Shown here piece after piece: positions 8,545 to 15,426 of a stretch of DNA of 30,465 nt. How positions within the stretch are numbered: position 1 is the stretch's first letter; each line of letters begins with the position of its first letter. The translations under genes and the position numbers were made by a program. The notes under the pieces are model-generated. The model was not told the origin of the DNA and did no database searches. It saw only the letters and a program-made list of their open reading frames with translations. The stretch comes from a virus, in IMG/VR virus record IMGVR_UViG_3300030098_006942, positions 1 through 30,465 of that record; one strand, 5' to 3'.

Positions 8545-9357
8545 ATGGCAAATACGTTTACTTCAAATTATGCGATGGTTAAATCAGAAATTGGTGGTGA
8601 TAACCAGAATTGGGGACAAAATGCTCACTTAAATTGGGATGAAATTGATTCTGAGCTTGTCAATAAAGTTGATAATTTGAATTTAAAATCTTGGACCTCA
8701 TCAGGAATTACATTTACAAATACAGGTTCAAGTACAGGAACAATGGCAGTAGCTTCAGGGGATCTTTTTCAAGATTTTAAAATTGGAGATAAAATTAATG
8801 TTTCTGGAGCAACAAATGGAGCTAATAATGCTACACACACTATCACAGCAAAAACCCAAAATACAATTACTGTTTCAACAGGTTTAACAACTGAAGAATC
8901 TGGTGCTTCTGTTAGAGTAGCATTAATTATTGAACCTTATCATCTTTCATCAAATATAACTGATGTAGTGACACTGACAGTGTCAGGTGTTTCAACTCTC
9001 AATGGTGCAGTAGCGATTGGATCAGATTCGGCTGATGATATTACTATTAATGGTTCTCTAAATTCAAATTTAATTCCGAAAACCACTAATAATATTGACC
9101 TTGGATCATCTTCTAAAAAATTCAAAGATCTTCATATAAGTGGAACTTCAAATATAAATGCTTTGGTTGCTGATGGAACATTTGCATTATCAGGTTCAGG
9201 CACAATAGCAGGATGTTCATCATTAACCACTACTGCATCTACTATTGCAATGAGTGGTTATACAATCGGGACAAATGCTAAAGGTAATCGGCATCTGAGT
9301 AATTCTGCACCTACCTCTTCTGATGGTGCTGATGGAGATGTTTGGTATGAGTATTAA
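8545..9357 (+). CDS. tail fibre/appendage protein
   Basis: A 270-residue protein with an N-terminal anchor-like region (QNWGQNAHLNWDEIDSEL) and a Ser/Thr/Gly-rich beta-type body (SGATNGANNATHTITAKTQ; VSTLNGAVAIGSDSADDITI; NNIDLGSSSKKFKDLHISGT), typical of trimeric fibres. It ends DGDVWYEY, a motif seen at fibre ends. The anchor is similar to that of the gene at 10233, so the two are probably paralogous. Likely in the adsorption apparatus; the receptor is unknown. Confidence 0.7.
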   Translation: MANTFTSNYAMVKSEIGGDNQNWGQNAHLNWDEIDSELVNKVDNLNLKSWTSSGITFTNTGSSTGTMAVASGDLFQDFKIGDKINVSGATNGANNATHTITAKTQNTITVSTGLTTEESGASVRVALIIEPYHLSSNITDVVTLTVSGVSTLNGAVAIGSDSADDITINGSLNSNLIPKTTNNIDLGSSSKKFKDLHISGTSNINALVADGTFALSGSGTIAGCSSLTTTASTIAMSGYTIGTNAKGNRHLSNSAPTSSDGADGDVWYEY

Positions 9358-9359
9358 TA

Positions 9360-10229
9360 ATGGGAAATCTTCATGCAAAAGATGGCTCCGATTGGAGAGA
9401 AATACTAGAACCATATGTAAACATTGATGGTTCTTGGAAAACTGTCCATGCGATCCACATCAAAGATGGCTCCGATTGGAGAGTTATTCATAGAACAGCT
9501 TTTTCACGTTACAATCAAGATTCTGATAATGTAATCACTACAACTGGAGATGGATCGTACACTGTACCTAATAATGGAACCAGATATTTAAAAGTTCAGT
9601 TAGAAGGTCAGGGTGGAGGAGCAGGTGGTGGTATTAAAACAAGTGGTGCAGGAGGAACTGGTAGCCACTTCAATTGTTCCCCTGGTTTTTCAGCACCGAT
9701 GTACACTGTTTCAGCAACTGGTGGTCAAGGTGGTGATGGTGGAAAGATAGTAGTTATCCTTAGAGTTGCACCAGGAGATTCTTTTTCATGGACTATCACT
9801 GATGCAGGTTCTGGAGGTGATAAGGGTGATCCTATGGAATTAATTCAATCTACATATGAATCCACTCCTTATTCTGCAAGTTCTACAAAATATGGCAGTG
9901 ATGGAACGGATGGAGGAGATACTGTTTTTACAGGATCTAATTCAACTTCTATAATAGCATATGGTGGTGTTAAAGGTGGAGGTGGGTTTGTAAGAGTGGA
10001 TGCAACTTGTGAAAATTCTGCAGGTCAATCCAGAGGATGGTCTGCCTCACAACACACTGGTTCAACTGGTGCAGGAGGTGGAACTTCAGCATCCAGTTCT
10101 AATTTAATATCAACTGAATCAACAGGAACTGTAGGTAGTACTGGTGGTTCAGGTAATGAAAATGCAAATGGTGATGATGGAACTGGGGGGAGAGTTATAA
10201 TCACACCATACAAACCAAATTTATACTGA
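9360..10229 (+). CDS. glycine-rich tail fibre protein
   Basis: A 289-residue protein. The N-terminal 45 residues carry a duplicated KDGSDWR motif. The rest resembles the glycine-rich region of phage tip proteins (GQGGGAGGGIKTSGAGGTG; GGGTSASSSN), ending GTGGRVIITPY. Glycine-rich tip domains on other fibres bind the cell surface, so this is a candidate receptor-binding protein. It starts 2 nt after the previous stop. Confidence 0.65.
   Translation: MGNLHAKDGSDWREILEPYVNIDGSWKTVHAIHIKDGSDWRVIHRTAFSRYNQDSDNVITTTGDGSYTVPNNGTRYLKVQLEGQGGGAGGGIKTSGAGGTGSHFNCSPGFSAPMYTVSATGGQGGDGGKIVVILRVAPGDSFSWTITDAGSGGDKGDPMELIQSTYESTPYSASSTKYGSDGTDGGDTVFTGSNSTSIIAYGGVKGGGGFVRVDATCENSAGQSRGWSASQHTGSTGAGGGTSASSSNLISTESTGTVGSTGGSGNENANGDDGTGGRVIITPYKPNLY
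9378..9483 (+). repeat. 22-nt direct repeat in fibre gene
   Basis: AAAGATGGCTCCGATTGGAG plus two bases occurs at 9378-9399 and again at 9462-9483, 84 nt (28 codons) apart and in frame. Both copies encode KDGSDWR. The near-perfect nucleotide identity suggests a recent duplication. Confidence 0.8.
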
Positions 10230-10232
10230 CTT

Positions 10233-11045
10233 ATGGCAAATCCAACAACAAACCTCAATATCACTTTACCTGTTCCAGGCTCTGCTTCAACCAAAGGGAC
10301 CTGGGGAACAACTATTAATAATGCTTTTCAAAGTGTTGACTCTGCAGTAGCTCAAAGATCAGTCCCGAGTGGTGGAGATGATAACCAAGTTTTAACTAAG
10401 AATGGCACTGATGACTATGAAACAGATTGGACCACACCTGTTCAATCGGTGGGAATTAACGGAACGGATGGAATTGAAATTGACTCTGGAAGTCCGATTT
10501 CATCAGGTTCAGGGTCAATTCAACTTGGGATTAATGCTAGTGTTTTAAGAACACATATAAATGTGGCAGATGGGGCAACTGTAGCCCCTACTTCTGCAGA
10601 GGTAAGGACCCTTGTTGATAATGCTAGTGATTGTCATGTTTTTACTGATAATGACCACACTAAATTAAATGGCATTGAAGCAAATGCTGATGTGACCGAT
10701 GCAACAAATGTTGGTAATGCAGGTGGAATTTTACATACTTCTATTCCTGATTCAGATACAGGTTTTATAAAAAGAACAGGATCAGAAACTTATGATGTGG
10801 ACACTTCAACATATTTAACAGGGAATGAAACAATTACAGCAACAGGAGATGCAACAGGTTCGGGAACTACCAGTATTGAACTAACTTTAGCAAATTCTGG
10901 TGTGTCTGCAGGATCATATGGCACTGCTAGTTTAATACCTACGATAACAGTTGATGCAAAAGGAAGAGTGACATCAGCAAGTACTTCATCATTCACAGGT
11001 GCTACAATAGATGATACTACAGCTTTAGCAATTGCTCTAGGATAA
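10233..11045 (+). CDS. tail fibre protein
   Basis: A 270-residue protein whose start (MANPTTNLNITLPVPGSAST, GTWGTTINNAFQSVDSAV) is the fibre anchor seen in many podoviruses and resembles the one at 8545. The body is Ser/Thr/Gly-rich, with GIEIDSGSPISSGSGSIQLG, then NDHTKLNGIEANADVTDA and ITVDAKGRVTSASTSSF, patterns common in trimeric fibre shafts. Likely attached to the virion by the N-terminus. Confidence 0.72.
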   Translation: MANPTTNLNITLPVPGSASTKGTWGTTINNAFQSVDSAVAQRSVPSGGDDNQVLTKNGTDDYETDWTTPVQSVGINGTDGIEIDSGSPISSGSGSIQLGINASVLRTHINVADGATVAPTSAEVRTLVDNASDCHVFTDNDHTKLNGIEANADVTDATNVGNAGGILHTSIPDSDTGFIKRTGSETYDVDTSTYLTGNETITATGDATGSGTTSIELTLANSGVSAGSYGTASLIPTITVDAKGRVTSASTSSFTGATIDDTTALAIALG

Positions 11046-11046
11046 A

Positions 11047-11400
11047 ATGGCAAATACATTCCGATTAACAACTGAATCAGGCATAACTTCAAGTCTGGAA
11101 AATATATATACAGTACCAAGTAGCACAACTACGATTGTGCTTGGAATTATGTTGACTAACACAACTACATCAACTGTTAATGCAAGTGTTCAGATTGTTT
11201 CAACAACTGCAACATCTGAAAATTCTGGAGGAGAAAATGCAAATGAAAGTGTTTATTTAGTCAAGGATGTTCCTATTCATAGTTCATCTTCTCTGGAAAT
11301 TATGTCAGGAAATAAAATCGTTTTACAAACAACCGATATTTTAAAAGCCTCTGCAACTGCAGGGTGTGATATTTTGGTTTCATACATGGAAATTACATAG
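11047..11400 (+). CDS. small beta-rich appendage protein
   Basis: A 117-residue protein, a compact beta-strand pattern (IYTVPSSTTTIVLGIMLTN; STVNASVQIVSTT; SLEIMSGNKIVLQTTDIL). Its pattern resembles the 131-residue product at 11808, suggesting a shared fold. No named family recognised. In the fibre operon, so probably a tail-tip or fibre component. Confidence 0.6.
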   Translation: MANTFRLTTESGITSSLENIYTVPSSTTTIVLGIMLTNTTTSTVNASVQIVSTTATSENSGGENANESVYLVKDVPIHSSSSLEIMSGNKIVLQTTDILKASATAGCDILVSYMEIT

Positions 11401-11410
11401 TCAAAACTTT

Positions 11411-11806
11411 ATGCCTTACCTCGGGAAACAAGCAGATGAATCGGGTGCAGTTATAAATTCTTATGAGTTTTTACAAGGTACAGACACATCTTCAGGCACA
11501 ACTGCTTTTTCAGTCTCATCTAATGAAGGTGATCATGTTGAAGTGTATTTAAATGGAATTCTTGTGGTGGAAGGGGGTTCAAATGATTATACCCGAACAA
11601 CTACTGCGATTACATTTGCAACAGCTCCATCAGATGGAGACTCCATAATAATAAATATAATAGGTTCAATAACTATATTTGATACTGTCCCCAGTAGTGG
11701 AGGAACATTTACAGGTGATGTATCAATAGATAAAAATTCAAAACTTAAACAAAAAGGTGCTTTTATGCAAAGTAGTATACACCAAGCATGGGTATTAGGA
11801 GGTTAA
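11411..11806 (+). CDS. tail fibre-like protein
   Basis: A 131-residue protein. ATG 11411 is chosen rather than an earlier ATG at 11366, which lies inside the previous gene. It contains a module widespread in fibre and appendage proteins: VEVYLNGILVVEGGSNDYTR and AITFATAPSDGDSIII, followed by SSGGTFTGDVSID. No clear ribosome site precedes it, so reinitiation after the stop at 11400 is possible. Confidence 0.6.
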   Translation: MPYLGKQADESGAVINSYEFLQGTDTSSGTTAFSVSSNEGDHVEVYLNGILVVEGGSNDYTRTTTAITFATAPSDGDSIIINIIGSITIFDTVPSSGGTFTGDVSIDKNSKLKQKGAFMQSSIHQAWVLGG

Positions 11807-11807
11807 C

Positions 11808-12203
11808 ATGAGTGGAATTCCAAGTGGGTCGGGTTCAGAAGTTTTAAAAAGTGGGACAATCCATGAACTGAGTAATACTATCACAGAGTATAAATTAGAT
11901 GGTTCTTATGAGACTGCATCTGGAAACACTTCTAATTCGGCAGTCCCAACAAATCACATCATAACTATATTAAACATTATAATAGTTAATCATGCAGATG
12001 ATGCCGATGAAAAGGTAAGTCTATTTGTATACAATGGTAGTACTGATATTTGGTTATTAAATGAACAAACTCTAAATAGACAGGATACGTTTGTTTGGGA
12101 TGAGAAATTAGTTCTTCAACCAACATGGAAATTAAAATCAAAATTAATGACAGCAGGAAATGTTGATATTACTTATAGTTATATAGTTCAAAATTGGAGT
12201 TAA
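11808..12203 (+). CDS. small beta-rich appendage protein
   Basis: A 131-residue protein with strands such as IITILNIIIVNHADDADEKV and DTFVWDEKLVLQPTWKL. Similar in length and strand pattern to the product at 11047. Starts after AGGAGGTTAACATG, a good ribosome site overlapping the end of the previous gene. Function unknown; probably a tail-appendage subunit. Confidence 0.6.
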   Translation: MSGIPSGSGSEVLKSGTIHELSNTITEYKLDGSYETASGNTSNSAVPTNHIITILNIIIVNHADDADEKVSLFVYNGSTDIWLLNEQTLNRQDTFVWDEKLVLQPTWKLKSKLMTAGNVDITYSYIVQNWS

Positions 12204-12204
12204 T

Positions 12205-12801
12205 ATGTCAGGATTAATGGGGTCATCAAAAAATAAAAGTGGAATAATAGGCCATATTTTTGAATCATTAGATTCTACTACTGATGCAGGTGGAACAGTA
12301 CTCTTTGCTAATTCACATTCTACTGTAGAAGCTGGAGATGAAGTAATGAGAATTCAGTTCTCAGGAGATGGAGATGCAACTGGTGGACATTTTATCAATT
12401 TTTTCGATTCTGCTGGAGACATAGGAAGAATAAATGTTGCTTCTACTTCATCCACACAATACTCAACTTCTTCAGATTATAGATTAAAAGATGTGGTATC
12501 AACTATATCAGATGCTTTATCAAAAGTTAATTCTTTAAAACCAATAGTTTTCAAGTGGAAGAGAGGAGGAGATAGTCTAGAAGGATTTTTGGCACATGAG
12601 GTTCAAGAAGTAGTTCCAATCGCAGTTTCGGGTGAAAAAGATGCAGTAGATAAGGATGGAAACATCGTAAAACAACACATGGATATGACTTATTTACTAC
12701 CTATTGTAGTAAAAGCTATTCAAGAATTATCTGTTGAAAATACTGAGTTAAAAACCAAACTAGACTCTCTTGAAGCGAGAGTAACTGCATTAGAAGGATA
12801 A
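12205..12801 (+). CDS. S74-type self-cleaving fibre chaperone domain protein
   Basis: A 198-residue protein. Residues ~86-198 are the peptidase S74 intramolecular chaperone: SSDYRLKDVV, then NSLKPIVFKWK, GFLAHEVQEVVP, YLLPIVVKAIQEL and a terminal coiled coil ending ARVTALEG. In this family the Ser-Asp pair (here S90-D91) cuts just before the Ser after helping the fibre trimerise. The passenger is only ~89 residues, far shorter than usual for fibres with this domain, so either this is a short appendage or the domain helps fold the neighbouring fibres in trans. Starts 1 nt after the previous stop. Confidence 0.85.
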   Translation: MSGLMGSSKNKSGIIGHIFESLDSTTDAGGTVLFANSHSTVEAGDEVMRIQFSGDGDATGGHFINFFDSAGDIGRINVASTSSTQYSTSSDYRLKDVVSTISDALSKVNSLKPIVFKWKRGGDSLEGFLAHEVQEVVPIAVSGEKDAVDKDGNIVKQHMDMTYLLPIVVKAIQELSVENTELKTKLDSLEARVTALEG

Positions 12802-12810
12802 GGATAAATT

Positions 12811-13398
12811 ATGACACGAGCAAGAGATATCGCAAATCTTGGAACACAAGCAGGATCAGGACTAGATGCTTCTGATATAACGACTGGAACTATGGGTGCT
12901 GTAACATTAGGAGATTCAGTAGTTTTCCCTGCAGGTCATGTTGTGCAGACTGTTTATGGAAGTTCTACTGCAGTTACATCAACGACTTCTACTTCATCAA
13001 CTACTATTAATGCAAGTCACCTAACTAAAGATATTCAAATTACGGCTGGGAATACTGTAAAGTGGACATTTAATTTTGCTCACAACATGATGGCGACTGA
13101 TGGTAGTGCTTATCAGGCTTGTAAATGGTATATGTATCATAAAGTAGATGGAGGAACTTTTGCAGATATTTATAATGGCGATTATGTTGGAAGTTTTTAT
13201 CAGGATGTCAATGGTAATCTTCCTTCTTATACTACTCTGACTGCTAATAATAATTTTACAGGAATACACACACCATCATCAGGCACACATCACCATTATA
13301 CGTTATATTATAAATTTGAAGTGGGGTGGTTTTTTGAAATGGGAATTACAGCAGGAGCTAACCAACAACATGTTATTTTAGAGGAGATACAAGCATGA
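12811..13398 (+). CDS. tail fibre tip protein
   Basis: A 195-residue protein starting MTRARDIANL, an opening found in many marine phage fibre and tip proteins, followed by DASDITTGTMGAVTLGDSVV and a beta-rich C-terminal domain with aromatic residues (KWYMYHKVDGG, HHHYTLYYKFEVGWFF). A likely receptor-contact protein, judged by position at the end of the fibre array. AAGGATAAATT precedes ATG. Overlaps the next gene by 4 nt (ATGA). Confidence 0.65.
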   Translation: MTRARDIANLGTQAGSGLDASDITTGTMGAVTLGDSVVFPAGHVVQTVYGSSTAVTSTTSTSSTTINASHLTKDIQITAGNTVKWTFNFAHNMMATDGSAYQACKWYMYHKVDGGTFADIYNGDYVGSFYQDVNGNLPSYTTLTANNNFTGIHTPSSGTHHHYTLYYKFEVGWFFEMGITAGANQQHVILEEIQA

Positions 13399-13712
13399 GT
13401 GATTATCCTAGATATATAGATTCAGACCTAGCTGTAGTAACTGCATTGATTGGTGGAGTTACAAAAGTTGGTGATGAATGGGTTCTTCCTGACGGTAAAA
13501 CTTTACCAAGCCAATCTGAAATTGATGCTAAAAGAAAAGAATTAAGAGATGATTTTGATTCAAAATCCTATCAAAGAGACAGGCAAAAAATTTACCCAAA
13601 TTTAGGGGAACAGCTAGATATGCTCTTTCACGACATGACATCAGGAAAAGGAGATAAAACAGGAGATTGGTATAAAGCAATAGCAAAAGTTAAATCAGAT
13701 AATCCAAAATGA
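13395..13712 (+). CDS. small tail-associated protein
   Basis: A 105-residue protein. An N-terminal segment (IDSDLAVVTALIGGVTKVGD) precedes a charged helical part with DRQKIYPNLGEQLDMLFHDM and DWYKAIAKVKSDNP. The latter motif is common at the ends of fibre-assembly or tail-accessory proteins of XkdW type. Chained by ATGA overlaps to both neighbours. May be a fibre chaperone. Confidence 0.6.
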   Translation: MSDYPRYIDSDLAVVTALIGGVTKVGDEWVLPDGKTLPSQSEIDAKRKELRDDFDSKSYQRDRQKIYPNLGEQLDMLFHDMTSGKGDKTGDWYKAIAKVKSDNPK

Positions 13713-14083
13713 AATTTATTTTATCATTAATTTTTTTAATATCGGCATATACATATACGTTGGGTGAACCTCCTTTGGAAGAATATGTTTCAACTCGAAA
13801 TCCTCATTATGACAACCCAATGGAAAAACAGGAAGATTTGGTAACCAAAACTGCAAATCTGATTTTGTCCCAAGGTTTTTCAGGAGCAATTATTGTTTGT
13901 CTGTTTTTTTATATTTGGAGAAATGAAAAATCAAACAGAAGTACTAATCAAGAAAATTTTAACAAATTTATTGAATTATCTGAAAAAACTTCAGAACACA
14001 TGGCTAAGATGGCTTCTGCGATGAGTGGAGTTGAAAGAGAGCTTGAACAGACTAAGACTATGGAAATGCTTAGAAAAGGATGA
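13709..14083 (+). CDS. membrane protein with coiled coil (lysis cassette)
   Basis: A 124-residue protein. Residues 1-19 look like a signal peptide (MKFILSLIFLISAYTYTLG), residues ~56-70 are a membrane segment (GFSGAIIVCLFFYIW), and 71-124 are a charged, Gln-rich coiled coil. This could be a holin or an inner-membrane spanin-like protein. Starts at an ATGA overlap. Its place just before the peptidase puts it in the lysis cassette; the exact role is inferred. Confidence 0.6.
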   Translation: MKFILSLIFLISAYTYTLGEPPLEEYVSTRNPHYDNPMEKQEDLVTKTANLILSQGFSGAIIVCLFFYIWRNEKSNRSTNQENFNKFIELSEKTSEHMAKMASAMSGVERELEQTKTMEMLRKG

Positions 14084-14259
14084 GTTATGTCAAAATCATT
14101 ATTGTGGAAGTGGCGATTGCGATATTGGTATGTTCTTGTTCTGCAACAAATGAAGTCTCACAAGACAAAGGTTATTGGGTGGATGGAAGAAAAAGTAAAG
14201 TTGCAAAATTTCAATGTATAAATGAGAAATTTTTAAATATTAAATGCAAGAAAAAATGA
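14080..14259 (+). CDS. small lipoprotein-like protein
   Basis: A 59-residue frame opening at an ATGA overlap. Residues 4-17 are hydrophobic (VKIIIVEVAIAILV) and are followed by cysteines C18 and C20 (LVCSCS), a lipobox-like site, then a short polar tail with two more cysteines. The layout suits an Rz1-type outer-membrane spanin or another small lipoprotein. The only other opening, ATG 14087 in another frame, gives 44 residues without a lipobox and was not chosen. Confidence 0.6.
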   Translation: MSYVKIIIVEVAIAILVCSCSATNEVSQDKGYWVDGRKSKVAKFQCINEKFLNIKCKKK

Positions 14260-14423
14260 TTTCACAAAACATACTTTTAGTTGTAGGGGGTTTAGTGATA
14301 GCAAGTATTTCTTGGCTCATGGTAACAGTCTCAGAATTATCAGGAGATGTAAAAGTTATTAAATTTCAAGTTAATCAAAATTCAGAAAAATTAAATCAAT
14401 TAAAAAATGGAGAAATGAAATGA
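14256..14423 (+). CDS. small single-span membrane protein
   Basis: A 55-residue product with one membrane segment (residues ~6-23, ILLVVGGLVIASISWLMV) and a short polar, Gln/Asn-rich coiled-coil-like tail. Opens at ATGA overlapping the previous stop, and its own stop overlaps the next ATG. Resembles small holin, antiholin or XhlA-like proteins in layout only; the family was not identified. Confidence 0.65.
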   Translation: MISQNILLVVGGLVIASISWLMVTVSELSGDVKVIKFQVNQNSEKLNQLKNGEMK

Positions 14424-14602
14424 TTGGACTATTAGCACCAGTAATCACGACAACTGTGAAGACCCTATGTATGTCGATGTTGAGTGAGAAACTTTTAATC
14501 GAATGTACCTTTATCCTATTGAAATCATTGACTAAATCTACAAAAAATGAGTTAGATGATAAGATTTTGAAGGAGTTTGAAAAGGTATATCGCAGTAAAT
14601 AA
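14420..14602 (+). CDS. small protein upstream of the endolysin
   Basis: A 60-residue product (MIGLLAPVITTTVKTL...LLIECTFILLKSLTKSTKNELDDKILKEFEKVYRSK). Short hydrophobic N-terminus, charged helical C-terminus. Similar small genes with a KTKNxLDDxI-like ending precede M15 peptidases in other marine phages. Probably lysis-associated; function unknown. ATGA-coupled to its upstream neighbour. Confidence 0.6.
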   Translation: MIGLLAPVITTTVKTLCMSMLSEKLLIECTFILLKSLTKSTKNELDDKILKEFEKVYRSK

Positions 14603-14672
14603 TAATTCCTTGATAAAAGGTCTTATTTTTACTCGAAGAAAATTTTTTAAAAAAGTAATCGTTTGGATAGGT

Positions 14673-15092
14673 ATGGCTATAAACTGGAACTTATATAAAA
14701 ATTTTACATCTTCAGAATGGCAGTGCAAGTGTTGTGATGATACAAATGTGAACCCTGATTTTGTTGCTAAAATTCAAGAGCTGAGAGATAGATGTGGTTT
14801 TGCTCTCCCCATAACCTCTGGAGTTAGATGTCCTAAAAATAATTCAGTTTCAAATGGGCATAAAAATTCTGCACATTTATCAACCACACCTGGTGGAGCT
14901 TGTGCAGTTGATTTGGGTGTTCAATCATCAGTTGCGAGGATCGTTTTGCAACATGCTTTGGAGATGGATTGTTTTGATGGGATAGGAATATCTCAGAGAG
15001 GTTCTAAATTTCTGCATTTAGATATGAAACCAAGAGGAGAACCTGATCCAAAAACTGGCAAAGGACCTAAAGTATTATGGAGTTATGCTTGA
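14673..15092 (+). CDS. M15-family peptidase, probable endolysin
   Basis: 139 residues from ATG 14673; an in-frame TTG at 14577 would add 32 basic residues but overlaps the previous gene, so the shorter start is preferred (usual length of this family is about 130-150). It carries the zinc and catalytic pattern of D-Ala-D-Ala carboxypeptidase-like M15 proteins: SGVRCPKNN, then SAHLS (H68), AVDLG (D80) and FLHLDMKP (H115, D117). Such enzymes cleave peptidoglycan peptides and serve as phage endolysins. Several cysteines (C18, C20, C21) near the start are unusual. No signal peptide, so it relies on the neighbouring membrane proteins. Confidence 0.85.
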   Translation: MAINWNLYKNFTSSEWQCKCCDDTNVNPDFVAKIQELRDRCGFALPITSGVRCPKNNSVSNGHKNSAHLSTTPGGACAVDLGVQSSVARIVLQHALEMDCFDGIGISQRGSKFLHLDMKPRGEPDPKTGKGPKVLWSYA

Positions 15093-15424
15093 AGTTGAAT
15101 TTGAAATTGATATTGATGGGGATATTTATGATGTGGTTTTTACCCCTGAATGCTTGCGAGAAAACTTCAGCGACTTCTCTAAACTTAAATGGATACTCAG
15201 TGAAAAGTCTGAGGGAACTATGGGAGTCTTGTGCCAGCTCTATCAGAATGACACATGGAACAAAAGCAAGTCCCTTATTGATCCAAATCAGTTGCGATTG
15301 TTACCTCCAATGGACGATTGAAAATTATGATTTAAAGACTTTGGATTCTATAACTCCAGGGTCTAAAAAAGCAAAAGAATATGCAACTTTGATGAAACTG
15401 AAATGTAATAAATACAGGTATTAA
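15077..15424 (+). CDS. predicted lipoprotein overlapping a second ORF
   Basis: A 115-residue frame with a hydrophobic segment ending in a lipobox-like LNAC (C27): LILMGIFMMWFLPLNAC. The mature part has four more cysteines (SCDCYLQW, LKCNKYRY) and a charged C-terminus. It ends 2 nt before the next gene's start and so fills the gap exactly. The last third (15322-15424) is not shared with the other frame and still looks coding. A possible outer-membrane spanin or superinfection protein. It overlaps the end of the peptidase gene by 16 nt. Confidence 0.6.
   Translation: MELCLKLNLKLILMGIFMMWFLPLNACEKTSATSLNLNGYSVKSLRELWESCASSIRMTHGTKASPLLIQISCDCYLQWTIENYDLKTLDSITPGSKKAKEYATLMKLKCNKYRY
15085..15321 (+). 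CDS. 78-residue ORF in another frame of the lipoprotein gene
   Basis: An acidic product (MLEVEFEIDIDGDIYDVVFT...) read almost entirely inside 15077-15424. It lacks membrane segments. Its composition and lack of rare-codon clusters look as plausible as those of the outer frame, so it may be a true overlapping gene; otherwise it is a chance frame. A GGAG at 15079-15082 is only 2 nt from its ATG, which is too close for a good ribosome site. Confidence 0.35.
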   Translation: MLEVEFEIDIDGDIYDVVFTPECLRENFSDFSKLKWILSEKSEGTMGVLCQLYQNDTWNKSKSLIDPNQLRLLPPMDD

Positions 15425-15426
15425 AT

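Noticed and set aside
10025-11128. Minus-strand frames opposite fibre genes
   Set aside because: Antisense to Ser/Thr/Gly-rich coding; Pro/Val-rich products are a mirror effect of the fibre codons.
11366-11410. Early start for the fibre gene at 11411, or a frameshift fusion with 11047-11400
   Set aside because: The extra residues lie inside the previous gene, and both genes look complete on their own.
12791-12810. Possible gene in the short gap after the S74 gene
   Set aside because: Only 9 nt apart plus a ribosome site; nothing more than the leader of 12811.
14577-14672. Longer start for the M15 peptidase
   Set aside because: Begins at TTG inside the preceding gene and adds a basic stretch absent from the family; ATG 14673 gives the usual length.
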